A stretch of DNA of 64,000 nt from Streptomyces lucensis JCM 4490 (GCF_014650035.1 NZ_BMUE01000013.1:1-64000), one strand, 5' to 3'; numbered from the stretch's first letter, positions 52,181 through 61,295 are shown. Numbers and translations: made by a program. Notes: generated by a model not told the origin, from the sequence alone.

Positions 52181-52852
52181 GTGCACATCGTCATCATGGG
52201 CTGCGGAAGAGTGGGTTCCGCTCTTGCCCAGACCCTGGAGCAACAGGGACACACGGTCGCCGTGATCGACCAGGACCCCACCGCCTTCCGCCGGCTGGGC
52301 CCGGGATTCGGGGGCCGCCGGGTCACCGGGGTCGGCTTCGACCAGGACACCCTGCGCGAGGCGGGCATCGAGGAGGCCGGCGCCTTCGCCGCCGTCTCCA
52401 GCGGTGACAACTCCAACATCATCTCCGCCCGCGTGGCCCGCGAGATGTTCGGTGTGGAGAACGTGGCCGCCCGTATCTACGATCCGCGCCGCGCCGAGGT
52501 CTACCAGCGCCTGGGGATCCCCACCGTGGCCACGGTGCGCTGGACCGCCGACCAGATGCTGCGCCGGCTGCTGCCCTCGGGCGCCGAGCCGCTGTGGCGC
52601 GACCCCACTGGCGGGGTGCAGCTCGCCGAGGTGCACGCCTCCCCGAAGTGGGTCGGCCACAAGATCAGCAAGCTGCAGGAGGAGACGGGCGTCCGGGTGG
52701 CGTTCCTGACCCGCCTGGGCGAGGCGATCCTGCCCACCTCGCAGACGGTGCTGCAGGAGGGCGACCTCGTGCACGTGATGATGCGGACGGACGACGTCGA
52801 GAAGGTCGAGGCGGCGTTCGCCGAGGGCCCGGAAGAGGAGGGCGGTCACTGA
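52181..52852 (+). CDS. trkA: TrkA-type RCK potassium regulatory protein 1
   Basis: 223 residues from GTG at 52181 with GGAAGGA upstream. Rossmann RCK-N domain HIVIMGCGRVGSALAQTLE, acidic strand end VIDQDP, then RCK-C from about 135 (VQLAEVHASPKWVGHKI). Binds NAD(H) or ATP/ADP and gates a K+ transporter. Coupled to a second TrkA gene (TGATG). Equivalent of mycobacterial CeoB. Likely partner is the divergent APC permease, as no TrkH/KtrB gene is in the window. Confidence 0.92.
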   Translation: MHIVIMGCGRVGSALAQTLEQQGHTVAVIDQDPTAFRRLGPGFGGRRVTGVGFDQDTLREAGIEEAGAFAAVSSGDNSNIISARVAREMFGVENVAARIYDPRRAEVYQRLGIPTVATVRWTADQMLRRLLPSGAEPLWRDPTGGVQLAEVHASPKWVGHKISKLQEETGVRVAFLTRLGEAILPTSQTVLQEGDLVHVMMRTDDVEKVEAAFAEGPEEEGGH

Positions 52853-53523
52853 TGAGGGTCGCCATTGCCGGAGCCGGCGCCGTCGGCCGCTCGATCGCGG
52901 GCGAGCTGCTGGAGAACGGCCACGAGGTCCTGCTCATCGACAAGGCCCCGACCGCCATCTCGGTGGAGCGGGTGCCCCAGGCGGAGTGGCTGCTGGCCGA
53001 CGCCTGCGAGATCACGTCCCTGGACGAGGCCGCGCTGCAGCGCTGCAACGTCGTCATCGCCGCGACCGGCGACGACAAGGTCAACCTGGTCGTCTCGCTG
53101 CTCGCCAAGACGGAGTACGGCGTGCCGCGCGTCGTCGCCCGGGTGAACAACCCGAAGAACGAGTGGCTGTTCAACGAGTCCTGGGGCGTGGACGTCGCCG
53201 TCTCCACCCCGCGTCTGATGTCCGCCCTGGTCGAGGAGGCGGTGAGCGTCGGCGACCTGGTCCGCCTGCTGCGCTTCAGCCACGGCGACGCCAACCTGGT
53301 CGAGCTGACGCTGCCCGAGGAGTCGGCGCTGGCCGGCACCCAGGTCGGCGACGTGGAGTGGCCGGAGGACACCTCGCTGGTCACGATCATCCGCGGCACC
53401 CGGGTGCTGACGCCCTCCAAGGAGGACTCCCTGGAGCCGGGTGACGAACTGCTCTTCGTGGCCGCGCAGGCCCGGGAGGAGCAGCTGGAGGAGCTGCTGT
53501 CGGTGCGGCGGTCGGAGGACTGA
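52852..53523 (+). CDS. trkA: TrkA-type RCK potassium regulatory protein 2
   Basis: 223 residues from ATG at 52852, overlapping the previous stop by one base. RCK-N: RVAIAGAGAVGRSIAGELLE, LLIDKAP, VVIAATGDDKVNLVVSLLA; RCK-C from about 140 (LVELTLPEESALAGTQVGDV). Equivalent of mycobacterial CeoC. The pair probably forms a hetero-octameric gating ring. A strong hairpin follows. Confidence 0.92.
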   Translation: MRVAIAGAGAVGRSIAGELLENGHEVLLIDKAPTAISVERVPQAEWLLADACEITSLDEAALQRCNVVIAATGDDKVNLVVSLLAKTEYGVPRVVARVNNPKNEWLFNESWGVDVAVSTPRLMSALVEEAVSVGDLVRLLRFSHGDANLVELTLPEESALAGTQVGDVEWPEDTSLVTIIRGTRVLTPSKEDSLEPGDELLFVAAQAREEQLEELLSVRRSED

Positions 53524-53553
53524 CCCCGTCCCCGCCGGACCCGCTCGTGCGGA

Positions 53554-53584
53554 AAGGGCGCCCCTGCTCGTCAGGGGCGCCCTT
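53554..53584 (+). terminator. Terminator after the TrkA pair
   Basis: 13-bp perfect stem (53554-53566 with 53572-53584, loop CTCGT), 30 bases after the second trkA stop, A-rich before and CTT after. Confidence 0.75.
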
Positions 53585-53695
53585 CTCGTCGTCGTACGAG
53601 GGCTGTCCGTGGTCGTACGACGGCTGTTCGTGAGGGGGTGCGAAGCCGGCCGGAAGGCCAGGAAGGCCCTGAGGCGAAGGCCCTGGGCTAAGGCC

Positions 53696-54475
53696 CTAGG
53701 CCTCGCGGCGGTGCCGTCCGCCGGTGGCCTCCGCGCCCGCCTTCTCCTCGTCCGCCTCCTCCACGGCCGCCTTCTGCTCGGCCGCCTTCTCCTCCGCCTC
53801 CATCTCCGCGAACACGTCGATCGGCGCGGGCGCCTTCGCGAGGAAGACCCAGGTGAGCCAGACCGCGAGCAGGAACGGCGGGATCTTCAGGGCGATGAGG
53901 ACCCAGCCGAGCTTGGTGGTGTCGGACCACCAGTACAGCGGGAAGAGGATCGCGCACTTGGCGAGCAGGATGAGACCCCAGGCCCAACTGGCCTTCGCGT
54001 AGGCCTTCTTGCGGCCGGGGTTGCGGGTGCGCCAGGAGAGGTTCTCCTTGAAGACCGGGCCCAGCATCAGACCGATCAGGGGCACACCGGCGAGGGTCGT
54101 GACGATGTACGCCACCGCAAGGCCCAGGGTGTAGAGCATGCCCGGGAGGTAGAAGTCCTTGGCGTTGCCGGTGAACATCGCGAACAGCACGCCGAAGGCC
54201 ACGCCGAACACCCCGCTGAAGGCGTGCTTGACGGTGTCCTTCCTGGCCAGCCTGACCACGACCAGGACCAGGGACACGGCCAGGGCCGCGATGGCCGACA
54301 GGTGCAGGTCCTTGTCGACCGTGAAGATCGCGACGAAGAGCAGTCCCGGCAGGACCGTCTCGACCATGCCGCGGACACCGCCGAACGCCTCGAACAGCGC
54401 GGCCTCGGTCACCGCGCGGGCGTCGTCCACCGTGGTCTGGTCGGTGCCTTCGGTCGGCTTGTCGAGGGACGTCAC
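53696..54475 (-). CDS. DUF3159 membrane protein
   Basis: 259 residues from GTG at 54475, four bases after the OB-fold gene. Six or so spans (TVLPGLLFVAIFTVDKDLHL, AAIAALAVSLVLVVVRLA-like), the DUF3159 motif EAFGGVRGMVETVLPGL, and a charged Glu/Ala-rich tail. Conserved in actinobacteria between the TrkA pair and the OB-fold protein; function unknown. Confidence 0.9.
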   Translation of the reverse strand: MTSLDKPTEGTDQTTVDDARAVTEAALFEAFGGVRGMVETVLPGLLFVAIFTVDKDLHLSAIAALAVSLVLVVVRLARKDTVKHAFSGVFGVAFGVLFAMFTGNAKDFYLPGMLYTLGLAVAYIVTTLAGVPLIGLMLGPVFKENLSWRTRNPGRKKAYAKASWAWGLILLAKCAILFPLYWWSDTTKLGWVLIALKIPPFLLAVWLTWVFLAKAPAPIDVFAEMEAEEKAAEQKAAVEEADEEKAGAEATGGRHRREA

Positions 54476-54478
54476 CGG

Positions 54479-54877
54479 CTACTCCCGTCCGAGGGGTCGC
54501 AGTTCGTACTTGGGGTTGAACAGCACCCGGCGGCCCCGGCTCATGGAGATCCGGCCCGATGCGATCAGCTTGCGCCCCGGTTCTATACCGACGATGGAGC
54601 GCCTGCCGAGCCAGACCACGTCCAGTGCGGCCGAGCCGTCGAACAGCTCGGCCTCCAGGGCGGGAACTCCCGCACGCGGGCGCAGGGTGACCGTGCGCAA
54701 GGTACCAGTTACGGTGACGATCTGCCGGTCACGACAGTCCCCGATCCTGGTGCAGCCCGCCGTCTCGGCGTCCTCGCGCAGCTCCTCGGACTCCAGGTCC
54801 TCCTGTGACGAGGAGAGCCGGTCGAGCATGCGCCGGAACCGGCCGGCCGGCTTTTCGGAGCGGGGAACAGCAGTCAT
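54479..54877 (-). CDS. OB-fold nucleic-acid-binding protein
   Basis: 132 residues from ATG at 54877. Charged helical N-terminus (GRFRRMLDRLSSSQEDLESE), then an OB fold (IVTVTGTLRTVTLRPRAGVP, LDVVWLGRRSIVGIEPGRKL, LFNPKYEL). Conserved actinobacterial neighbour of DUF3159 and dut. Probably binds single-stranded nucleic acid; no catalytic residues seen. Confidence 0.88.
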   Translation of the reverse strand: MTAVPRSEKPAGRFRRMLDRLSSSQEDLESEELREDAETAGCTRIGDCRDRQIVTVTGTLRTVTLRPRAGVPALEAELFDGSAALDVVWLGRRSIVGIEPGRKLIASGRISMSRGRRVLFNPKYELRPLGRE

Positions 54878-54989
54878 ACCTGAAGCGTACCGGGGTGGCC
54901 CGAAAGGACTGTAAGCCAGCTCGCTTCGCGATCCGGGGCACGGCCGCCCCGCGGCTCACGCGACTCGCAGGGCACGCCGCTCCGGCCCC

Positions 54990-55676
54990 TCACACCTCGA
55001 ACCGGTACCCCATCCCCGGCTCGGTGATGAAGTGCTTCGGGTGCGACGGGTCCGTCTCCAGCTTCCGGCGCAGCTGGGCCATGTAGACGCGCAGGTAGTT
55101 CGTCTCCGTCCCGTACGACGGTCCCCACACCTCCTGCAGCAGCTGCTTCTGGCCGACCAGGCGGCCCGTGTTGCGCACCAGGACCTCCAGCAGGTGCCAC
55201 TCGGTCGGCGTGAGCCGGACGTCCTTGCCGCCGCGGTTGACCTTCTTGGCGGCCAGGTCGACGGTGAAGCCCTCCGTCTCGACGGTCGTCAGGTCGCCCT
55301 CGCCCGGGCCGGCCGGCTCGGCCCGGCGTACGGCGGCCCGCAGCCGGGCGAGCAGTTCGTCCATGCCGAAGGGCTTGGTGACGTAGTCGTCGGCGCCCGC
55401 GTCCAGCGCCTGGACCTTCTCGTCGGAGGAGTGGCGGGCGGACAGGACGAGAACGGGGACGCGGGTCCAGCCGCGCAGCCCCCTGATCACGTCGACGCCG
55501 TCCATGTCGGGCAGGCCGAGGTCGAGGACGACCACGTCGGGGTGGCGGGAGGCGGCGAGTTCGAGGGCGGTCCTGCCGTCGGGGGCCGAGTCGACCTCGT
55601 ACTTGCGCGCCTTGAGATTGATCACGAGGGCGCGCACGATCTGCGGCTCGTCGTCGACCACGAGCACCCGGGTCAT
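54990..55676 (-). CDS. kdpE: KdpE response regulator (second copy)
   Basis: 228 residues from ATG at 55676, overlapping the kdpD2 stop as ATGA. Asp52 in VLDLGLPD, switch Lys in YVTKPFGMDE, winged helix LTPTEWHLLEVLVRNTGRL and NYLRVYMAQLRRKLETDPSH. Almost the same recognition region as the island KdpE, so both may bind the same boxes. In the conserved dut-TrkA neighbourhood, so it is likely the ancestral pair. No structural kdp genes are near. Confidence 0.95.
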   Translation of the reverse strand: MTRVLVVDDEPQIVRALVINLKARKYEVDSAPDGRTALELAASRHPDVVVLDLGLPDMDGVDVIRGLRGWTRVPVLVLSARHSSDEKVQALDAGADDYVTKPFGMDELLARLRAAVRRAEPAGPGEGDLTTVETEGFTVDLAAKKVNRGGKDVRLTPTEWHLLEVLVRNTGRLVGQKQLLQEVWGPSYGTETNYLRVYMAQLRRKLETDPSHPKHFITEPGMGYRFEV

Positions 55677-58228
55677 AGGGCCTGCCTTTCTGGTTCTTCG
55701 CCGGACTCCTCGAGGCGGAGTGGTCCGGAACGCGATCCTGCCGCCCGCAGGCTCAGGACCATGGTGAGCCCTCCGCCCGGCGTGTCCTCGGCGTTCAGCG
55801 TGCCGCCCATGGCCTCGGCGAAACCGCGGGCGACCGCGAGACCGAGGCCGACGCCGGCGCCGCGCGGGGCGTCGCCGTAGCGCTGGAAGGGTTCGAATAT
55901 GCGGTCCTTGGCCTCGTCCGGCACCCCCGGTCCGCGGTCCACCACCCGCACCTCCACCCGGCCGGCCATGGCGCTGGCGGAGACCAGGACGCGCTGCCCG
56001 TGCGGGCTGTACTTGACGGCGTTCTCCACCAGGTTGGCCACCGACCGCTCCAGCAGCCCGGGGTCGACGGCGACCATGGGCAGCGTCTCGGGCACGTCCA
56101 GGCCGACGCTGTCCTCGGGTACGCCCCCGAGCGCCATCGGGACGACCTCGTCGACGTCGATCTCCCGGATCAGCGGCGTGACGGTGCCGGTGTGCAGGCG
56201 GGACATGTCGAGGAGGTTCCCCACGAGGTGGTCCAGGCGGTCGGCGCCCTCCTCGATGCCCTCCAGCAGCTCCGCCCGGTCCTCCTCGGACCAGGCCACG
56301 TCGTCGGAGCGCAGGGACGACACGGCGGCCTTGATGCCGGCCAGCGGGGTGCGCAGGTCGTGGCTGACGGCGGCCAGCAGGGCGGTGCGGATGCGGTTGC
56401 CCTCGGCCAGCGTGCGGGCCCGGTCGGCCTCCTCCTGCAGGCGCCTGCGGTCGAGGGCGACGGCGGCCTGTGCGGCGAAGGCGGCGAGCACCCGGCGGTC
56501 CTCGGCGGGCAGCACCCGGCCGGTGAGCGCGAGGGCCATGTGGTCGCCGACGGGCATGTCGACGTCGGCGTCCTCGGGGCGTTCCAGCGGGCGCCCGAAG
56601 CCGGCCCGGCCGGCGCAGGTCCACGGGTCGACGTCGCTCGCCCGCTCCAGCAGGGCGGCCGACTCCATGGCGAAGGTCTCGCGGACCCTCTCCAGCAGTT
56701 CCTCCAGACTGGTCTCGCCGCGCAGCACGTTGCCGGCGAGGAAGGAGAGGATCTCGGACTCGGCGCGCAGCCGGGCGGCCTGGTGGGTGCGCCGGGCGGC
56801 GAGGTCCACCACCGAGGCGACCGACATCCCGACTCCGAAGAAGATCACGATGGCCACGATGTTCTTGGGGTCGGCGACGGTCAGCCGGTGCAGCGGCGGT
56901 GTGTAGAAGTAGTTCAGCAGCAGCGATCCGAAGGCCGCCGAGGCCAGGGCGGGCAGCAGGCCGCCGAGCAGCGCGGCGGCGACGGTGACGGCCAGGAACA
57001 GCAGCATGTCGTTGGCGAGGCCGAGGTCCACGGTGTTGAGCAGCAGCGCGAGGATCGCGGGACCGGCCAGGCCGACCGCCCAGCCCGAGACGATCCGGGC
57101 CCGCCCGAGGCGCCCGCCGCGGGCCACCGGCAGTCCGCGGCCCTTGGCGACCTCTTCGTGGGTGACGATGTGCACGTCGAGGTCGGGTCCGGACTCCCGG
57201 GCGACCGTGGCGCCGACCCCCGGTCCGAAGGCGTACTGCCAGGCCTTGCGGCGGGAGGAGCCCAGCACGATCTGGGTGGCGTTGACGCCCCGGGCGAAGT
57301 CCAGCAGCGCGGCCGGTATGTCGTCGCCCACCACGTGGTGGAAGGTGCCGCCGAGGTCCTCCACGAGGGTGCGCTGGACGGCCAGCTCCTTGGGCGAGGC
57401 CGAGGTGAGGCCGTCGCTGCGGGCTATGTAGACGGCGAGGACCTCGCCGCCGGCGCCCTTCTCGGCGAGCCGGACGGCGCGCCGGATGAGCGTGCGGCCC
57501 TCGGGGCCGCCGGTCAGCCCGACGACGATACGCTCGCGGGAGCCCCAGATCCGGGAGACCCGGTGGGCGCTGCGGTATTCGTTCAGGTACTCGTCGACCC
57601 GGTCGGCCACCCACAGCAGCGCCAGCTCGCGCAGTGCGGTGAGGTTGCCGGGCCGGAAGTAGTTGGACAGGGCGGCGTCGACCTTGTCCGGCTGGTAGAT
57701 GTTGCCGTGCGCCATGCGGCGGCGCAGGGCCTGCGGCGACATGTCGACCAGCTCTATCTGGTCGGCCCGGCGTACGACCTCGTCGGGCACGGTCTCGCGC
57801 TGCCGCACCCCGGTGATGGACTCCACGACGTCGCCGAGTGACTCCAGGTGCTGGATGTTGACGGTGGAGACGACGTCGATGCCGGCGGCCAGCAGCTCCT
57901 GCACGTCCTGCCAGCGCTTGGCGTTGCGGGAGCCGGGGATGTTGGTGTGGGCGAGCTCGTCCACGAGGACGACGGCGGGCGCGCGGCGCAGCACGGCGTC
58001 GACGTCCATCTCGCCGAAGGTGCCGCCCCGGTACTCCAGCTGTCTGCGCGGCACCTGTTCCAGGCCGTGGAGCAGCGTCTTCGTGCGCGGCCGGTCGTGG
58101 TGCTCGACGAACGCGACGACGCAGTCGGTACCCCGCTCGAAGCGGCGGTGGGCCTCGGAGAGCATGGCGTAGGTCTTGCCCACGCCCGGTGCCGCGCCGA
58201 GGTAGATCCGAAGCTTGCCGCGTGCCAT
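55673..58228 (-). CDS. kdpD: KdpD sensor kinase (second copy)
   Basis: 851 residues from ATG at 58228. Same order as the island KdpD: Walker A GAAPGVGKT (11-19), USP-like domain, four spans, GAF, HisKA with SHDLRTPLAGIK, HATPase with EPFQRYGDAPRGAG. Identity to the island copy is high throughout, so the two pairs are close paralogues and may cross-talk. A KdpE-type box lies 96 bases upstream of its ATG, consistent with autoregulation. Confidence 0.96.
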   Translation of the reverse strand: MARGKLRIYLGAAPGVGKTYAMLSEAHRRFERGTDCVVAFVEHHDRPRTKTLLHGLEQVPRRQLEYRGGTFGEMDVDAVLRRAPAVVLVDELAHTNIPGSRNAKRWQDVQELLAAGIDVVSTVNIQHLESLGDVVESITGVRQRETVPDEVVRRADQIELVDMSPQALRRRMAHGNIYQPDKVDAALSNYFRPGNLTALRELALLWVADRVDEYLNEYRSAHRVSRIWGSRERIVVGLTGGPEGRTLIRRAVRLAEKGAGGEVLAVYIARSDGLTSASPKELAVQRTLVEDLGGTFHHVVGDDIPAALLDFARGVNATQIVLGSSRRKAWQYAFGPGVGATVARESGPDLDVHIVTHEEVAKGRGLPVARGGRLGRARIVSGWAVGLAGPAILALLLNTVDLGLANDMLLFLAVTVAAALLGGLLPALASAAFGSLLLNYFYTPPLHRLTVADPKNIVAIVIFFGVGMSVASVVDLAARRTHQAARLRAESEILSFLAGNVLRGETSLEELLERVRETFAMESAALLERASDVDPWTCAGRAGFGRPLERPEDADVDMPVGDHMALALTGRVLPAEDRRVLAAFAAQAAVALDRRRLQEEADRARTLAEGNRIRTALLAAVSHDLRTPLAGIKAAVSSLRSDDVAWSEEDRAELLEGIEEGADRLDHLVGNLLDMSRLHTGTVTPLIREIDVDEVVPMALGGVPEDSVGLDVPETLPMVAVDPGLLERSVANLVENAVKYSPHGQRVLVSASAMAGRVEVRVVDRGPGVPDEAKDRIFEPFQRYGDAPRGAGVGLGLAVARGFAEAMGGTLNAEDTPGGGLTMVLSLRAAGSRSGPLRLEESGEEPERQAL

Positions 58229-58323
58229 TGCCCCATTGTCTTCCGGTGACTGCCGCCTACGCAGCGTCGACCCTACGGCCGGCCGGCACGGTGAACGGGC
58301 GGATGGGGGCGGGTGGCGGGCAT

Positions 58324-58345
58324 CTTTGACGCAACCCTGATGAGC
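58324..58345. promoter_or_regulatory. Paired-repeat box upstream of kdpD2 (candidate KdpE site)
   Basis: CTTTGACGCAA then CCCTGATGAGC, 11-base period, 96-117 bases upstream of the kdpD2 start. The only copy of the motif found outside the potassium island. Confidence 0.6.
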
Positions 58346-58447
58346 GGCCTGGTCAGCGGAGTGTTCGAGGGCCGCACGGTCGGCCTGCCGAACGGGCCGG
58401 GCGCCGGTGCCGCCGGGCGCCAGGCCGCTCGGTGGCCGGGGCGGCGG

Positions 58448-59178
58448 TCAGGAGGGGTTGTCGCCGTGGGTGAGGGTCTCCCAGGCGACGAAGAGGTTGT
58501 TGCTGCCGGCCGGGCGGTTGTTCAGGGTCAGGGCCCCGGTGCTGGTCATGGCGACGCCGCGGCGGTTGTGCAGGGCGTTGTAGCCGACCTCGGTGACCGG
58601 GCCCAGCCCGGGCTTGAGGGTGCCACCGCACAGCCAGCCGGGGACGGCGGCGCCGAGCTGGTACCCGGACTGGAAGCCGAGCGCCTGCCGCAGCCGCTCC
58701 CCGACGTCGGTGCCGTACAGGTCCCGGCCCTGGATGCGGCTGGTCTCGGCGATGTGCGAGATGGCGGAGATGCCGTAGCCGGTGTGGGTGAGGTCCCGGC
58801 AGGTCTCCTGGGTGAGCCCGGTGACGAAGGTGGACTGGCCCTGCCAGTAGGCCACGATCTTGTCGCGGGTGTTCAGGTTCTGGCTGGGCACGGTCTTCGG
58901 CAGGTCGCCGTCGGAGGCGAGGTAGACGTAGGCGGCCGTGCGGGGTCGGCGTACCTGCTCGCCAGCATCTGGTCGAAGGCACCCTTCCAGGGCTGGGCGC
59001 CGGCAAGCACCTTGCCGCGGGCGAAATCCAGCTGGCCCTGGGAGACGGTGACTCCGGGGTGGGCGAAGGCGGCGGGGGCGAAGCGGGCGGCGGGGGCGGA
59101 GCGGGCGGCGGGGGCCGCTAGGACGCCCAGCAGCAGGGAGGTCACGACGGCGAGCAGTGGGGTACGGCGCACGGTGAC
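58448..59178 (-). pseudogene. Alginate-lyase-like secreted protein, broken
   Basis: GTG at 59178 starts a signal peptide (LLAVVTSLLLGVLAAPAARS) and HPGVTVSQGQLDFARGKV, AFDQMLASRYADP, the usual start of secreted alginate-lyase-fold proteins. Near 58940 the frame changes: the other frame continues AYVYLASDGDLPKTVPSQNL, THTGYGISAISHIAETSRI and LFVAWETLTHGDNP to the stop at 58448. The part between the two pieces, normally well over 100 residues with catalytic residues, is missing. Deletion plus shift make it non-functional. In the minus-strand core block. Confidence 0.75.
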
Positions 59179-59289
59179 TCCGTTCTCGTCCGTGAACACG
59201 GAGCGCCCTCATGAACGAGGCGTTGACCGGAGACCGTAGGTACAGACCATTGCCCCGTCAAGGGCTCGCGCGCGAGTGCGTACACGAAA

Positions 59290-59316
59290 GGGCCGCACCC
59301 CGGCGGGGTGCGGCCC
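59290..59316 (-). terminator. Terminator of the dut-DUF3710 operon
   Basis: 12-bp perfect stem (59290-59301 with 59305-59316, loop GGC) 14 bases after the DUF3710 stop; on the minus strand it is followed by TTTCGT. Confidence 0.8.
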
Positions 59317-59329
59317 TCATGGAACTCCG

Positions 59330-60094
59330 CTACCGGACCTCGGTGATCTCCGGTCCGCGCTGCAGCTGGCCCATGCCGCCGGAGAAGCGCGAGCCCTCCT
59401 CCTGCTGGACGCCCTCGGGGACCATCTGGGCGTCGTTGGGCAGCTTGAGGACGATCGGGTCACGGGGCGCCATCGGACCCTCGCCGCGGACCACGACCGT
59501 GTCGCGGAAGATCTGCTCCAGCAGGCCGGCGGCCTGCGGCTGCACCGCGCCCTGGCCGGAGATCACACCGCGCAGGAACCAGCGCGGCCCGTCCACGCCG
59601 ATGAACCGGACGACCTGGAAGCCGCCCGTGCCGTCCGGCAGCTGCACCGGCACCTGGGCCCGCAGCTCCCAGCCCAGCGGACCCTCGACCTCGTCGACGA
59701 TGCCGCCCTGCTGGGTGATGCCGGCCCCGATCTCCTCGCGGACCTCGCCCCAGATGCCCTCGCGCTTGGGCGCGGCGAACGCCTGGAGCTGGACGGCGCT
59801 GTCCTGCAGCACCACGGTCGCGGCGACGATCGCGTCACCGGCGACCTCGACCCGCAGCTCCATGCCGTCGACGCCCGGCACGAACAGCCCGCCGAGATCC
59901 ACGCGGCCCTCGCCCGGGTCGCGCACCTCATCGCTGTCCCACGGCCCGTCGGGCCGGGGCCCGGGCTCCAGCCGGACGCGCTCGCGCTCGGCCTCCACTT
60001 CCTCGTCCGCCTCGGTGTCGACGCTGTCGACGACCTGCTCGGCCTCGCCGGCCGCGTCCTCGGCGGCACCCTTCTTCTTGCGACGTCCGAACAC
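59330..60094 (-). CDS. DUF3710 protein
   Basis: 254 residues from GTG at 60094 (GGAAGGA upstream). VFGRRKKKGAAEDA, an acidic linker, then the DUF3710 core (GRVDLGGLFVPGVDGMELRV, FQVVRFIGVDGPRWFLRG). Conserved next to dut in actinobacteria; no activity known. Only one base separates its start region from the dut stop. Confidence 0.92.
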   Translation of the reverse strand: MFGRRKKKGAAEDAAGEAEQVVDSVDTEADEEVEAERERVRLEPGPRPDGPWDSDEVRDPGEGRVDLGGLFVPGVDGMELRVEVAGDAIVAATVVLQDSAVQLQAFAAPKREGIWGEVREEIGAGITQQGGIVDEVEGPLGWELRAQVPVQLPDGTGGFQVVRFIGVDGPRWFLRGVISGQGAVQPQAAGLLEQIFRDTVVVRGEGPMAPRDPIVLKLPNDAQMVPEGVQQEEGSRFSGGMGQLQRGPEITEVR

Positions 60095-60095
60095 G

Positions 60096-60656
60096 TCACT
60101 GTCCTTCCCGGTCGGATACGACCGAAGCGTATCGATTCCCACCCGTCGGACCGCCCTCGGCGGCCCGACCGCTTGTGCCGCTCTCGTCGCCCACCGCGGC
60201 ATGGCCACCGGTGGACCCGAAGCCCCCTTCGGCCCGCGCCGAGCCGGGAAGTTCCGCCACCTCGCGGAAGCGGACCCTCTCGACCTGCTGGACGACCAGT
60301 TGGGCAATCCGGTCGAAGCGCTCGAACCGCACGGACTCGCGCGGGTCGAGATTCACCACGATCACCTTGATCTCCCCACGGTACCCGGCGTCAACCGTCC
60401 CCGGGGCATTCACGAGGGCGACACCGCAGCGGGCCGCGAGGCCGGACCGCGGGTGCACGAAGGCCGCGTACCCCTCGGGGAGGGCGATCGACACTCCCGT
60501 GGGCAGCACGGCCCGCTCCCCGGGCCCGAGCTCGCACGCCTCGGTGGTGCGCAGGTCGGCCCCGGCGTCCCCGGGGTGTTCGTACGCCGGAAGCGGTACG
60601 TCCGGGTCGACGCGCCGGATCAGTACGCCGAGTTCCCGGCGGGATCCACCGCTCAC
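60096..60656 (-). CDS. dut: dUTP diphosphatase
   Basis: 186 residues from GTG at 60656, overlapping the thioesterase stop (GTGA). Hydrolyses dUTP to dUMP and pyrophosphate. The five trimeric-dUTPase motifs are present: DAGADLR, HPRSGLAA, NAPGTVDAGYRGEI, RFDRIAQLVVQ and the C-terminal GGFGSTGGH. The tail is about 35 residues longer than usual and Gly/Ser-rich. Confidence 0.96.
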   Translation of the reverse strand: MSGGSRRELGVLIRRVDPDVPLPAYEHPGDAGADLRTTEACELGPGERAVLPTGVSIALPEGYAAFVHPRSGLAARCGVALVNAPGTVDAGYRGEIKVIVVNLDPRESVRFERFDRIAQLVVQQVERVRFREVAELPGSARAEGGFGSTGGHAAVGDESGTSGRAAEGGPTGGNRYASVVSDREGQ

Positions 60657-61237
60657 GGGTTCACCTCGAAGGCGCGGGCACGCCGGACCTGGTCGGGGTC
60701 GCTCATGGCCGCCTGGATCTCCTCCTCGCGGCCGTGGTCGATGAAGTGATCCACCTTGACCTCGACGAAGAGGGCGTCGGCGCGGACCGCCACGGGTCCG
60801 CCGTGGCCGCCGATGCGCCCGATGGCGGTGCAGTAGATCTTCCGTCCGGCGACGGCGGTGACCTCGGCCTCCAGGTACAGCGTGGTGCCGACGGGCACGG
60901 GCCGTACGAAGTCGGTCTCCAGCCGTCCGGTCACGGCGATGGTCCGCAGCATCCAGTTCAGCGAGCCGAGGGTCTCGTCCAGGGCCGTGGCCAGCACCCC
61001 GCCGTGCGCCAGGCCGGGGGCGCCCTGATGGGCGGGCTGGACGGTGAACTCGGCGGTCAGCGAGACGCCCTCGCCGGCCCGGGCCTCCAGGTGCAGTCCG
61101 TGCGGCTGCCCGGGGCCACAGCCGAAACAGTGCTCGTAGTGGGCGCCGAGGAGTTCCCCGGGCGCGGGCGCGTCGGGGTGCCGGACCGGTGTCACCGCGT
61201 CGGCGGGAGGCTGGAGGCTTGCGGAACTACCATTCAC
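60653..61237 (-). CDS. PaaI-family hotdog thioesterase
   Basis: 194 residues from GTG at 61237; a longer in-frame start would overlap the opposite DUF3093 gene. Hotdog fold with LAHGGVLATALDETLG as the active-site helix and a leading FGCGPGQPHGLHLEA. Acts on an acyl-CoA of unknown kind. The C-terminal ~30 residues extend beyond the fold. Divergent from the DUF3093 gene by 58 bases. Confidence 0.9.
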   Translation of the reverse strand: MNGSSASLQPPADAVTPVRHPDAPAPGELLGAHYEHCFGCGPGQPHGLHLEARAGEGVSLTAEFTVQPAHQGAPGLAHGGVLATALDETLGSLNWMLRTIAVTGRLETDFVRPVPVGTTLYLEAEVTAVAGRKIYCTAIGRIGGHGGPVAVRADALFVEVKVDHFIDHGREEEIQAAMSDPDQVRRARAFEVNP

Positions 61238-61295
61238 AGGCGCAGACCTTACCCGCGCGTCGGCGGTATGCGGATCCCGTGCCAAGCTTGGCTCC

